NCBI GenBank assembly: GCA_047621325.1
Contig: JBLHLT010000017.1
Coordinates: forward strand, 1 to 64,000
Direction: 5' to 3'
DNA: 64,000 nucleotides
From: Bermanella sp047621325
GTDB lineage: Bacteria > Pseudomonadota > Gammaproteobacteria > Pseudomonadales > Oceanobacteraceae
The position numbers and the translations under genes were made by a program. The notes under the pieces are model-generated. The model did no database searches. It was not told the DNA's origin and was given only the letters and a program-made list of their open reading frames with translations. Position 1 is the first letter of the stretch. Each line of letters opens with the position of its first letter. This document shows positions 46,810-55,852 of the stretch, one piece after another.

Positions 46810-47430
46810 ATGAGCAGAGACACGTCAAGCATTGCATCTCAAACCGCCGCAGCTGCCACGATATCTGGTCATCTATTTCGTGCCAGCCTCATTGCAAAAC
46901 GCATGGCGCTGGCAGCAAAAAACTCAAGAGCTATGGTACTAAGAGCGGGCGCGCAAGCTGCTGGGCTTAAAGTCATTAGCGATTACTTCGATGAACTGGC
47001 CGGAAAAACCATCTCCCTCTCTGGCTCCATAAACCAATCCGCGATCATCATCTCGCAAAACTCCGTACGCCAATGGCGCACAAACTCATTCTTGTCACAC
47101 GTTAACCGCAGCACAAGACGCATGGAAAAATCCAATACTGCGCAGTTAAAACAAGCACTTAACAAGGGCGAATCGAACCTCAGTAAATTAAATAATGAAA
47201 TGCGGGTTCAGCTATCAGCACTCAACGAGCAGCTACTCGACATCCGCAAGTACATGCAATCAAGCAGTGTCGTGGCCGTCACCTTTCGCCTAGAAGCCAC
47301 GCAAACAGGCGAGTTTCAGCCGCTCTTAGAACATATGGCCAGCACCATTGACGGCCTTAGTAACGACATTAAATATCACATTACATTTAGCCAAAACCAA
47401 CTCACCCAATTTAAAATTTCAAGACACTAA
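46810..47430 (+). CDS. Uncharacterised soluble coiled-coil protein, chemoreceptor-like
   Basis: 206 residues, no signal peptide or membrane helix, rich in Ala, Ser and Gln with long predicted helices. Residues ~28-75 (KRMALAAKNSRAMVLRAGAQ, AAGLKVISDYFDELAGKT) have the composition and spacing of the chemoreceptor signalling tip (compare AAIEAARAGExGxGFxVVAxEVRxLA), but the key Glu/Arg contact residues are only partly kept. A second coiled coil covers ~95-150. It begins 23 nt after hemN and ends 8 nt before the ODP gene, so the three are probably cotranscribed. I cannot assign a function; a cytoplasmic adaptor or degenerate receptor partner of ODP is my best guess. Confidence 0.6.
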   Translation: MSRDTSSIASQTAAAATISGHLFRASLIAKRMALAAKNSRAMVLRAGAQAAGLKVISDYFDELAGKTISLSGSINQSAIIISQNSVRQWRTNSFLSHVNRSTRRMEKSNTAQLKQALNKGESNLSKLNNEMRVQLSALNEQLLDIRKYMQSSSVVAVTFRLEATQTGEFQPLLEHMASTIDGLSNDIKYHITFSQNQLTQFKISRH

Positions 47431-47438
47431 GGTTTCGC

Positions 47439-48170
47439 ATGGATGCACTTAAAATTTATGACAACGGCCACCAATGGTATGTTTTTGGTCGAGACCCAGA
47501 AAAGCCCGAAAAAATAATCGACACCAACCAGTTTATGATTGTGGATGGTGATCGAAGTATCCTGCTGGACCCAGGTGGTATTGAGATATTCTCAGCCATG
47601 CTCGCTTCGGCCTTAAAATACGTCGACATTGAACACATCACCGACTTATTTGCCAGCCACCAAGATCCTGACATCATCTCGTCACTGGGAATGTGGGATC
47701 AAGTATTGCCCAATGCCACACTACATGCGTCATGGCTGTGGGAAGGCTTTATTCGTCACTTTGGCATGGACAGCATAAAATACAGCGGCATTGATGATGA
47801 CGGCGGTCGCATTACTCTCAACAACACCGAACTTGAATTTATCCCCGCTCACTACCTGCATAGCTCGGCTAACTTTCACGTCTATGACCCAAAATCAAAA
47901 ATACTGTTTAGTGGCGATATCGGCGCCGCACTCGAGCCGCCTGGCACACCACTGTTTGTTGAGGACTTTGACAGCCATACCGACAAAATGCGTTATTTCC
48001 ATGAACGCTGGATGGCCTCCGATAGCGCCAAGCAACATTGGATTAATCGAGTAAGGCACTTAGAAATCGACATTATGGCGCCCCAACATGGTCGTCTATT
48101 TAAAGGCGATGACGTACAAAAGTTCTTAAATTGGTTTGAAAAACTGCACGTGGGCATCGCCATCGACTAA
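47439..48170 (+). CDS. ODP-family di-iron metallo-beta-lactamase-fold protein (oxygen/NO-binding)
   Basis: 243 residues of the flavodiiron-type beta-lactamase fold without a flavodoxin domain. Likely iron ligands: H74-x-D76-x-D78 (SHQDPD, Asp replacing the usual Glu), H141 (HYLHSSANF), D160 (LFSGDIG) and H217 (APQHG). ODP proteins bind O2 at a di-iron site and in Treponema couple to a chemoreceptor; the preceding gene encodes a chemoreceptor-like coiled coil. Without flavodoxin it probably senses rather than reduces O2 or NO. A strong hairpin follows the stop. Confidence 0.78.
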   Translation: MDALKIYDNGHQWYVFGRDPEKPEKIIDTNQFMIVDGDRSILLDPGGIEIFSAMLASALKYVDIEHITDLFASHQDPDIISSLGMWDQVLPNATLHASWLWEGFIRHFGMDSIKYSGIDDDGGRITLNNTELEFIPAHYLHSSANFHVYDPKSKILFSGDIGAALEPPGTPLFVEDFDSHTDKMRYFHERWMASDSAKQHWINRVRHLEIDIMAPQHGRLFKGDDVQKFLNWFEKLHVGIAID

Positions 48171-48176
48171 CCCAGC

Positions 48177-48206
48177 AGGCAGATAGCAACAAATAGCTAT
48201 CTGCCT
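48177..48206. terminator. Strong hairpin after the ODP gene
   Basis: Perfect 11-bp stem AGGCAGATAGC / GCTATCTGCCT with an 8-nt loop, 7 nt past the stop codon. The T-run is weak, so it may end transcription with Rho help or protect the 3' end of the hemN-coiled-coil-ODP transcript. Confidence 0.65.
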
Positions 48207-48329
48207 ACATATAACCCTCATACCTTTAATGATTAAAACCCCCAGCTTAAACACTCAAATTCGCATCACTAAACCCACCAAAAAGATAACGGTATAAATT
48301 AAACACCCCATTATTATCATTAGAATAAA

Positions 48330-48339
48330 AAACACGTGT
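48330..48339. promoter_or_regulatory. Palindrome AACACGTGTT upstream of the desaturase operon
   Basis: A perfect 10-bp palindrome 110 nt before the reductase start. It might be a regulator site, but no regulator gene is adjacent and a 10-bp palindrome alone is weak evidence. Confidence 0.25.
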
Positions 48340-48448
48340 TCTCCAATTTAGGGTCTTAAACAGCACTTTAATACTAAAAATAGAGAAATTTATTTACTGA
48401 ACCAGACTTTCAGCATACACTTGTTTACCGAATTAACAGGAGCTATGC

Positions 48449-49558
48449 ATGCAATCCACCGCGCCAAACAAAATCAGTAAAGCATGGGCTTGGTTTATGG
48501 GCAGCCTAACCAACCATCACAGCTTCGGTGCTTATTTCGAACCCGTTATTCAATTGGCACTGCCAAGCTGGCGGGCCGATCTTGTTCGCAGCCGCGTGCA
48601 AGGTATACGTCATGAAAGCACAGACATGTACACCCTTAGCATAAAACCAAAGGGAAAGTGGCAGGGCTTTCAGGCTGGGCAATACATTGAGCTCACTGTT
48701 GAAAAAAATGGTGCATGGATGAGTCGGTATTTCAGCATCTCATCAAGCCCTAACTACTACGCGCGCACCGGCTTAATTGAACTAAGCATTCGCATACAAG
48801 ACAAAGGCTTGATTACACCTTGGTTACCAAAAGCATTGCAGCAAGACAGTATCGTCAATATTTCACGTGCCATGGGTGATTTCACATTAAACTCAGAGTA
48901 TCAATCAGTCTGCATGATTGCGGGTGGCAGCGGTATCACGCCGTTTCGTGCCATGTTGCAGCAGCTTAATACCAATCAAGCTGCAAAAAATACGTCTCAA
49001 AGCATCACCCTGCTTTATTACGCTCGTAGCGCTGAGCATTTTTTATTTGAAGCAGAATTCAAGCAATACAAAAATGAAAATTTTCATTTAAAGCTCATGA
49101 ACAGCGAAGACACAGGCAACATCAGCCCTGCCCATATTGCCCTGCAAGAGCAACTTAACGCTGACACTCATTTTTATATTTGTGGGCCCAGCCCCATGAT
49201 ATTACTCAGCCGTAAAATTCTAAACGCGCTAAACATTAAATCGAGCCATATACATTATGAGTTTTTTGGGCCCGAACCAATAAGCCTTGATATACAAGCT
49301 GAAAACAGCGCCGTGTTGTTTGCTCGCTCAAACAAACAATTTGAAAACAAACAAAATCAAACACTATTAGAACTCGCAGAAAGCAATCAACTCAACCCTG
49401 TTAGTGGCTGTCGTATGGGTGTGTGTCATCAATGTATTTGCCAAAAGAAAAGTGGTGTCGTTTACAACACAAAAACAAAAACCTATAGCGATACTGGCGC
49501 ACAAGAAATTCAATTATGTATCAGTGTGCCCGTCAACGACGTGGTTTTGGATCTATAA
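48449..49558 (+). CDS. Ferredoxin reductase with C-terminal 2Fe-2S domain (desaturase electron donor)
   Basis: 369 residues: N-terminal extension (~1-45), FAD domain with YFSISSSP, NAD(P) domain with GGSGITPFRAML and FYICGPSPMI, and a plant-type ferredoxin domain with GCRMGVCHQC plus a final Cys (LCISVP). It passes electrons from NAD(P)H to the desaturase encoded 12 nt downstream, matching the reductase/DesB pair known in Pseudomonas. Confidence 0.9.
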   Translation: MQSTAPNKISKAWAWFMGSLTNHHSFGAYFEPVIQLALPSWRADLVRSRVQGIRHESTDMYTLSIKPKGKWQGFQAGQYIELTVEKNGAWMSRYFSISSSPNYYARTGLIELSIRIQDKGLITPWLPKALQQDSIVNISRAMGDFTLNSEYQSVCMIAGGSGITPFRAMLQQLNTNQAAKNTSQSITLLYYARSAEHFLFEAEFKQYKNENFHLKLMNSEDTGNISPAHIALQEQLNADTHFYICGPSPMILLSRKILNALNIKSSHIHYEFFGPEPISLDIQAENSAVLFARSNKQFENKQNQTLLELAESNQLNPVSGCRMGVCHQCICQKKSGVVYNTKTKTYSDTGAQEIQLCISVPVNDVVLDL

Positions 49559-49570
49559 AAGGAGGTTCAT

Positions 49571-50701
49571 ATGAATATGCAAGCCAACATAGCAACAGCA
49601 GACAGCCAAGATCAACGCCCCACTTCACATGAGCTTGATCAATTTGCCGACGAACTCAACGCGGTGCGCGAACGCACTATGGCAAAGGTTGGTAAAGCGG
49701 ATGCACAATACATTCGCAACCTAATTCGCATCCAGCGCTTAAGTGAAGTATCAGGGCGTATATTACTCGTACTAGGGTTTTTACATCCCGCTTACTGGGT
49801 TATTGGTGTATTAGCATTAGCCTGCGCAAAAATATTAGACAACATGGAAATTGGCCATAATGTTATGCATGGTCAATACGATTGGATGAACGACCCGAAC
49901 ATCAACAGCCGTAATTTTGAATGGGACAACGCCGGCGATAGCGCCTCATGGAAGCGTTACCATAATCACGAACATCACACTTACACCAATATCATCGGCA
50001 AAGATCGTGACTTTGGTTATGGCTTATTACGTTTAAGTGATGACACCCGCTGGAAACCTAAAAATCGCTGGCAGTTTTTCACCTATCTCGCTCTTTGTTT
50101 TAATTTTCAATGGGGCATCGCCTATCACGAAGTGGCTGGTGAACGTATATTCATGGGCAAACCTCGTAAAACCAGTAACCTTCCCATTTCCCGTGAAGAA
50201 TTAAAATCTGCTTTCTTTAACAAAGCCGCACGACAATTATTTAAAGACTATGTGTTTTATCCGTTAATTTGTTTTCCTGTTTTTTTACAGGTACTGGCCG
50301 GTAATTTCTTTGCGAACATGCTGCGCGATGTGTGGACGAACACTATTATTTTTTGCGGCCATTTCACCGAAAACATCCATACATTCAAAGAATCTGAATG
50401 TAAAAATGAATCTCAAGGCCAATGGTTTTACCGCCAAATACTCGGCTCATCAAATCTTGAAGGGGGTCGTTTATTTCACATTATGACGGGGCATTTAAGT
50501 TGCCAGATGGAACACCATTTATTTCCAGACGTGCCCGCAAGGCACTACCCAGAAATGGCAAAAGAAGTACGTGCAATTTGTGATAAATATGGCGCCCCCT
50601 ACAATAGTGCAGGTTTCTTTAAGCAATATATCAGCGTGGTTAAGCGCATTATTCGTTACAGTTTCCCTAACAAGCACACCACTAAAATGACGACAGCTTA
50701 A
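49571..50701 (+). CDS. Membrane fatty acid (acyl-CoA) desaturase
   Basis: Introduces a double bond (probably delta-9) in saturated acyl chains using O2 and a di-iron centre. 376 residues with the three histidine boxes HNVMHG, HNHEHH and MEHHLF, and two hydrophobic hairpins (about 55-80, 225-250). An AAAGGAGG ribosome site precedes the ATG. It pairs with the upstream reductase. A DesT-type regulator, found next to the Pseudomonas operon, is absent here. Confidence 0.93.
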   Translation: MNMQANIATADSQDQRPTSHELDQFADELNAVRERTMAKVGKADAQYIRNLIRIQRLSEVSGRILLVLGFLHPAYWVIGVLALACAKILDNMEIGHNVMHGQYDWMNDPNINSRNFEWDNAGDSASWKRYHNHEHHTYTNIIGKDRDFGYGLLRLSDDTRWKPKNRWQFFTYLALCFNFQWGIAYHEVAGERIFMGKPRKTSNLPISREELKSAFFNKAARQLFKDYVFYPLICFPVFLQVLAGNFFANMLRDVWTNTIIFCGHFTENIHTFKESECKNESQGQWFYRQILGSSNLEGGRLFHIMTGHLSCQMEHHLFPDVPARHYPEMAKEVRAICDKYGAPYNSAGFFKQYISVVKRIIRYSFPNKHTTKMTTA

Positions 50702-50724
50702 CTTGGTCAGCGGATTTTCTATTA

Positions 50725-50766
50725 ATATCACAACCTCAATCTTGAGGATGTGATATTTTCTTTTTT
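50725..50766 (+). terminator. Terminator of the desaturase operon
   Basis: Long hairpin: ATATCACA / TGTGATAT outer stem and CCTCA / TGAGG inner stem separated by one A-A mismatch, followed by TTTCTTTTTT, 24 nt past the desaturase stop. Confidence 0.88.
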
Positions 50767-50934
50767 AAATACCACCTTTAAACGTCACGTCAGCGCTGAA
50801 ACAATACCGAAATTAGAATAATTACCTGCCTGTATAAGGGAGAACTTCTAATAAAGTGAAGCTCCTAAGTTTATATTTATAATGCAACAATATAGGTCCA
50901 AATTCATTTCGACAAACGTCTAAACGGTATTGAA

Positions 50935-51777
50935 TTAAAAATACTGTTTATGAAAACGCAGGTGCTCGGCAATAAAACTACTAATAAAATAATAGCTATG
51001 GTCGTAACCTGCTTGCATACGTAAGGTTAATGGATAACCACTTACCTTAGCGGCCACTTGCAGCGCTTCGGGTTTCAATTGCTCTTGCAAAAAGTTATCG
51101 GCATCTCCTTGATCCACCAGCGCTGGTAATTGCTTACCGTTGCTTTTTTTCATCAATTCACTGCTATCATATTGCAACCAATCCTGCTTATTACCACCTA
51201 AATAACCGTTTAACGCTTTTTGCCCCCAAGGACAATCCATTGGATTCGCAATGGGACTAAACGCCGACACAGACGAATAACGATCGGAATTTTTTAACGC
51301 AATGCTCAACGCACCATGGCCACCCATAGAATGCCCACTGATTGCACGTTGTTGCGTCACCGGAAAATTAGCCTCAATTAAATCAGGCAATTCATTCACC
51401 ACATAATCGTACATTTGGTAATGCTGATTAAAGGGCGCTTGCGTGGCATTCACATAAAACCCAGCACCTAAACCAAAGTCGTAACTGCCATCCGCATCAT
51501 CAGCCACACCGTCACCACGAGGGCTGGTATCCGGTGCAACAATGGCAATACCTAATTTAGCCGCTTCAGAAAAAGCACCTGCTTTTTGCATAAAGTTTTC
51601 ATCGGTGCAGGTTAAGCCTGACAACCAATACAACACAGGGACTTTTTCACCCGTTGCAGTTTGTGGTGGCAAGAAAATCGCAAATCTCATGGTGCAATGA
51701 TTAATTTTTGACTGATGGGTATATTGTTTATGCCAGCCGTCAAATGTTTTGGCGCTACTTACAATCTCTAAACTCAT
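50935..51777 (-). CDS. fghA: S-formylglutathione hydrolase
   Basis: Last step of glutathione-dependent formaldehyde oxidation: S-formylglutathione to formate and glutathione. 280 residues, esterase-D family, with the nucleophile in SGHSMGGHGAL and the catalytic Asp/His in DQGDADNFL and AGYDHSYYF. Follows frmA by 58 nt on the same strand. Confidence 0.95.
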   Translation of the reverse strand: MSLEIVSSAKTFDGWHKQYTHQSKINHCTMRFAIFLPPQTATGEKVPVLYWLSGLTCTDENFMQKAGAFSEAAKLGIAIVAPDTSPRGDGVADDADGSYDFGLGAGFYVNATQAPFNQHYQMYDYVVNELPDLIEANFPVTQQRAISGHSMGGHGALSIALKNSDRYSSVSAFSPIANPMDCPWGQKALNGYLGGNKQDWLQYDSSELMKKSNGKQLPALVDQGDADNFLQEQLKPEALQVAAKVSGYPLTLRMQAGYDHSYYFISSFIAEHLRFHKQYF

Positions 51778-51835
51778 AATATTCTCATATTCAAAAATAA
51801 AGTGAGCTTGGTGGAAACCACCAAGCTAGATAAAT

Positions 51836-52966
51836 TTATTTATTGTAATGAATGACTGAGCGAATACTTTTGCCTTCGTGCATCAAATCAAACGCTTCGT
51901 TAATATCTTCAAGCCCCATAGTATGCGTAATAAAATCGTTTAATTTAAACTCACCTGCTAAGTATCGCTCAACAATACCCGGCAATTCACTGCGGCCTTT
52001 TACGCCACCAAATGCACTGCCACGCCATACTCGCCCCGTCACCAATTGAAACGGTCTCGTTGAAATTTCTTGCCCAGCACCCGCCACACCAATGATCACA
52101 GATTCCCCCCAACCCTTATGACAACATTCAAGGGCTGAGCGCATAACATCGACATTACCAATACACTCGAATGAGAAGTCCACACCACCTTCAGTCATTT
52201 CAACAATCACTTCTTGAATGGGTTTATCAAAATCTTTTGGGTTAATGCAATCGGTTGCGCCCAATTGCTTCGCCAATTCATATTTGCTTTCATTAATATC
52301 AATACCAATAATCCGCGACGCACCCGCCATGGTGGCGCCAATAATGGCCGACAAACCAATGCCGCCCAAACCAAATATAGCAACGGTATCGCCCTTTTGA
52401 ACTTTTGCAGTATTCATCACCGCACCCATGCCCGTGGTCACACCACAACCAAGCAAACAAACTTCTTCAAGTGGTGCGTCTTTATTCACTTTGGCCAATG
52501 AAATTTCAGGCAAGACGGTGTACTCAGAAAACGTAGATGTGCCCATATAGTGATAAATCGGTTCGCCGTCTTTATAAAAACGTGTGGTGCCATCTGGCAT
52601 TAAACCTTTACCCTGTGTTTCACGAATTTGCTGACAAAGGTTAGTTTTTCCAGACAGACAGAATTTACACTCGCCACACTCAGGGGTGTAAAGCGGAATC
52701 ACGTGATCACCAATGGCCACACTGGTTACACCTTCGCCTAACGCTTCAACAATACCACCACCTTCGTGACCCAATATGGCAGGAAACACACCTTCAGGGT
52801 CTTCACCTGACAACGTAAATGCATCGGTATGACACACACCTGTGGCAATAATCTTGACCAGCACTTCGCCCTTACGCGGCATCATTACGTCGACTTCTTC
52901 AATGCTTAAAGGCTGCTTAGGGCCCCACGCAATGGCCGCTTTTGATTTAATAAATGTATCTGTCAT
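51836..52966 (-). CDS. frmA: S-(hydroxymethyl)glutathione dehydrogenase (class III alcohol dehydrogenase)
   Basis: Zinc enzyme oxidising S-hydroxymethylglutathione with NAD+; also reduces S-nitrosoglutathione. 376 residues. Catalytic-zinc motif GVCHTDAFTLSGEDPEG, GHEGGGIVE, the structural-zinc cysteines CGECKFCLSGKTNLC and the NAD loop GLGGIGLSA are visible. First gene of the formaldehyde operon, divergent from a LysR regulator. Confidence 0.97.
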   Translation of the reverse strand: MTDTFIKSKAAIAWGPKQPLSIEEVDVMMPRKGEVLVKIIATGVCHTDAFTLSGEDPEGVFPAILGHEGGGIVEALGEGVTSVAIGDHVIPLYTPECGECKFCLSGKTNLCQQIRETQGKGLMPDGTTRFYKDGEPIYHYMGTSTFSEYTVLPEISLAKVNKDAPLEEVCLLGCGVTTGMGAVMNTAKVQKGDTVAIFGLGGIGLSAIIGATMAGASRIIGIDINESKYELAKQLGATDCINPKDFDKPIQEVIVEMTEGGVDFSFECIGNVDVMRSALECCHKGWGESVIIGVAGAGQEISTRPFQLVTGRVWRGSAFGGVKGRSELPGIVERYLAGEFKLNDFITHTMGLEDINEAFDLMHEGKSIRSVIHYNK

Positions 52967-53079
52967 GGCTAGCTCCGATCTTTATTTGTGAAACCCGTGT
53001 CTGCCTCTCAGTACAGCCCACAGGGGTATTTGTGTCTATTGATAAATAGCGCGATTAATCACATTGTAATTACTCCTAA

Positions 53080-53098
53080 GATAATGATAATCACCTAA
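53080..53098. promoter_or_regulatory. Fur-box-like half site upstream of the LysR gene
   Basis: GATAATGATAATCA matches the first 14 positions of the 19-bp Fur consensus, but the last five do not match. It lies 35 nt before the LysR start. Probably chance in an AT-rich promoter, noted because of its length. Confidence 0.2.
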
Positions 53099-53132
53099 TA
53101 TATTAAAAGACTTTTACATATAGGTAATAATC

Positions 53133-54005
53133 ATGAGTATTTGGGAGGGCGTATCTGAATTTGTCACCGTGGCCGAACTAGGCAGTTTCACTCAAGCTGC
53201 CAACAAGCTTGGTATATCTGTGGCTCAGGTAAGCCGACAAGTCTCTCAGCTTGAGCAGCGCCTAAGTACAAAGCTGCTTTACCGCACCACTCGCAAGGTA
53301 TCGCTTACAGCAGAAGGTGAAATTTACCTCCAGCACTGCCGCCAAGTATTAAACGGCTTAAAAGAAGCAGAACGCGCATTAGGCAATTTAAAAGACACCC
53401 CTCAAGGCTGCATTAAACTAACGGCACCAGTTATGTATGGCGAGACGTTTATTCAACCCATTATTCATGATTTTATGCTCAAGCACCCAGCTATTGAGGT
53501 GGTGTCAGATTTAACCAATCAGCAAATGGATTTAATCGAAGGCGGTTACGATCTCGCTATTCGCCTAGGCAAACTCAAAGACTCAAGTTTAATGGCCAAA
53601 CCGATTAGCCAACGTCATTATCGTGTTTGCGCGTCACCTGACTATTTAAAACACCATGGCACACCACACTCACTTACAGAGCTTAACCAACACAATTGTT
53701 TAGTGGGCCAGCACAGTTACTGGCGCTTTGAAGACAACAAGAAAGAGCGCAGCATAAACGTAACGGGGAATTTAAGCTGTAATAGCGGCTATGGTTTAGT
53801 GGACGCCGCGTTAAAAGGCATTGGTATTGTGCAACTGCCTAACTACTACTTAGACCAATACTTACAAAGCGAGCAACTGGTTGAAGTGCTCACTCAATAC
53901 AAGATCAAACCCGAAACCATTTGGGCGATATACCCAAATAATCGTCACCTTTCAGCAAAAGTACGACAACTGGTAGATTTTTTAGTTAATCAACTAAATC
54001 CCTAA
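53133..54005 (+). CDS. LysR-family transcriptional regulator
   Basis: 290 residues with an N-terminal winged HTH (FVTVAELGSFTQAANKLGISVAQVSRQVSQLEQRLSTKLLYRTTRKV) and a C-terminal substrate-binding domain. It belongs to the large CrgA/DsdC-like branch. Divergent from frmA-fghA, so it is a good candidate to regulate formaldehyde or nitrosoglutathione detoxification. That is inference. Its last 12 nt overlap the convergent pseudouridine synthase gene. Confidence 0.92.
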   Translation: MSIWEGVSEFVTVAELGSFTQAANKLGISVAQVSRQVSQLEQRLSTKLLYRTTRKVSLTAEGEIYLQHCRQVLNGLKEAERALGNLKDTPQGCIKLTAPVMYGETFIQPIIHDFMLKHPAIEVVSDLTNQQMDLIEGGYDLAIRLGKLKDSSLMAKPISQRHYRVCASPDYLKHHGTPHSLTELNQHNCLVGQHSYWRFEDNKKERSINVTGNLSCNSGYGLVDAALKGIGIVQLPNYYLDQYLQSEQLVEVLTQYKIKPETIWAIYPNNRHLSAKVRQLVDFLVNQLNP

Positions 54006-54962
54006 GCCCACCTTTTTAGCAAATTGATGCCAAGTGTCCGAGTACTGCTCATCCCGAATAACAATAGGCTCAAGCTTAGCTGCATCGTTTGGCGCCCACA
54101 TATTATTTAGCTCTATTTCGTAAGCGTGCAGTAAATGATGCTGGGTAATCAATTTATCGTGATCGTCTTGGGTTAATGCATCATCGAGACGTTTTAAATA
54201 AAATTCACCGTTATGACTGTAAATTTTATCACCCACAATAGGGTGGCCTAACTCAGATAAGTGCGCACGAATTTGATGTTTACGCCCAGTTAATAGTTCA
54301 CATTCAACCAAACTAAAACCATTGGCTTTTGCCAAAACAGTAAAATGCGTTTCACTGTGTTTACCTTGCCCTTGCTCAACAGGGTGCATTTGGCAGCGAA
54401 TCTCACTGTCTTTTTGCGTATTCAAATAATTTTGATATTCAAGCGTGTGCCAAGAAGGCTCACCATGAATAATGGCGTGGTATTTTTTACGCAGCATTAA
54501 TTGAGCAAGCTTAGGCTGATAATATTTCGCCTGTTGGTTATCTTGAGCGATTAATAAAATACCAGACGTTTCTAAATCTAAGCGATGCAATAAGTGTGCA
54601 TCAGGCCACGGGCTTTCACGGCGCAACAATTGAATAAGCGTGTTGTACACATTACGCGTGGTGCGACTCACCGGTAAGTTGGCGGGTTTATGTACCGCCG
54701 CAATCTGTTCATTTTGCCAAAGCAGCGACCAGCGAGTATCCACTTCATCTTCTTCATAATTGGGCACGGTGTACTCAATCACCTGCCCTTCTAACAATAT
54801 GCAGTCTTCTGCCACAACCAAACCGTCTAACCGTATTAGGCCTTGCAGCAACAACTGCTGCCATTGCTCTGCACTTAAATAAGGAATACATGGCAACAGA
54901 CAAGCCAGTAAGTCAGTCTCGTGCTGCTGCGTATTAACGGTCATACTGAAGTGAGCGTCCAA
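53994..54962 (-). CDS. RluA-family pseudouridine synthase
   Basis: Converts specific uridines in rRNA or tRNA to pseudouridine. 322 residues, S4-like N-terminus (LLLQGLIRLDG), catalytic motif HRLDLETSGILL with the nucleophilic Asp, then GRKHQIRAHLSELGHPIVGD. The ATG at 54944 (MTVNTQQ) is an equally possible start. The target cannot be told from the sequence. Convergent with and overlapping the LysR gene. Confidence 0.9.
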   Translation of the reverse strand: MDAHFSMTVNTQQHETDLLACLLPCIPYLSAEQWQQLLLQGLIRLDGLVVAEDCILLEGQVIEYTVPNYEEDEVDTRWSLLWQNEQIAAVHKPANLPVSRTTRNVYNTLIQLLRRESPWPDAHLLHRLDLETSGILLIAQDNQQAKYYQPKLAQLMLRKKYHAIIHGEPSWHTLEYQNYLNTQKDSEIRCQMHPVEQGQGKHSETHFTVLAKANGFSLVECELLTGRKHQIRAHLSELGHPIVGDKIYSHNGEFYLKRLDDALTQDDHDKLITQHHLLHAYEIELNNMWAPNDAAKLEPIVIRDEQYSDTWHQFAKKVGLGI

Positions 54963-55044
54963 GATTTAGCCTTGTTATATTAGAAAAACGCATGATAAGT
55001 CATTATAGTGCTGACATCAGCGCATATATTAAAAAAGGTGTCCT

Positions 55045-55710
55045 ATGAGCTTAAAACCATTACTTGCCCTCGCTTGCTTAATTATTAGCCAAGGTACCAT
55101 TCTTATTAGTTATGCCATTGCTTTGCAATTTGACCACCCCAAGGTAGAAAGCTGTAATCCCTTTTTACAAGGCTGTTTAAACATTACTGATGCCGGTATT
55201 TATAGCCCAGAAGGTTATGTGTTTCGTGGGGGTATGATCAGCGCTTGTGTGTTTTTTATTATGTGGTGGGCGGTAAGTTTTAAAGCGCTTAACGTAAAAA
55301 GTAAAAGCTGGCTTAACCCTGCAAGTTCAGTACTGGGGGTTATTGGCGCGTTATTATTAATCATGGCAACCGCGGTCTTGATTCCACCTAGGGATGCCAT
55401 CAACTGGGATGTACATGTAGCAGGGGCCATTTTATTTTTTATCGTGACGTTTTTAGCGCAGGCTCTGCACCTTGTTTTATGCACGCGTAAAGAAATTAAG
55501 TCGAGCCTGTCTGCAAAATCATTAAAAATAAAGTGGGCAACTGTCGTGATTCAAGGCGTCATGATTGCCGTTGCCTTAACCTTCAAAGCACTCGATAGTG
55601 GCGATGATATTGTAAATGCCATTGAATGGTGGCTGGCGCTATTAATTGCAGTGTACTTTTATTCAGCTTATTTTGATTGGCAAGATCAAGTTGAAAAGAT
55701 TCACAAATAA
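55045..55710 (+). CDS. Six-helix membrane protein, Frag1/DRAM/Sfk1-like
   Basis: 221 residues, about six hydrophobic helices (5-27, 60-80, 92-113, 125-145, 160-180, 185-205). The segment CNPFLQGCLNITDAGIYSPEGYVFRGGM after the first helix is reminiscent of Frag1/DRAM/Sfk1 proteins. Function unknown in bacteria. Single gene upstream of a convergent SDR gene. Confidence 0.6.
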   Translation: MSLKPLLALACLIISQGTILISYAIALQFDHPKVESCNPFLQGCLNITDAGIYSPEGYVFRGGMISACVFFIMWWAVSFKALNVKSKSWLNPASSVLGVIGALLLIMATAVLIPPRDAINWDVHVAGAILFFIVTFLAQALHLVLCTRKEIKSSLSAKSLKIKWATVVIQGVMIAVALTFKALDSGDDIVNAIEWWLALLIAVYFYSAYFDWQDQVEKIHK

Positions 55711-55798
55711 CAACGTATTCAAGCACACTATTACTGCACTTTTGCGGGATAAATCCCGACATACATTAATCCAGCAAAACTCAGAATACCGTTTAACG

Positions 55799-55829
55799 CG
55801 CTGCACTTGTCTAAAAAACAGGTGCAGCG
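55799..55829. terminator. Hairpin between convergent membrane-protein and SDR genes
   Basis: 12-bp stem CGCTGCACTTGT / ACAGGTGCAGCG (one G-T pair) with loop CTAAAAA. It lies between two convergent genes. Flanking T-runs are weak in the plus direction. Confidence 0.55.
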
Positions 55830-55852
55830 ATACATTTAATATTCAGTAAATT

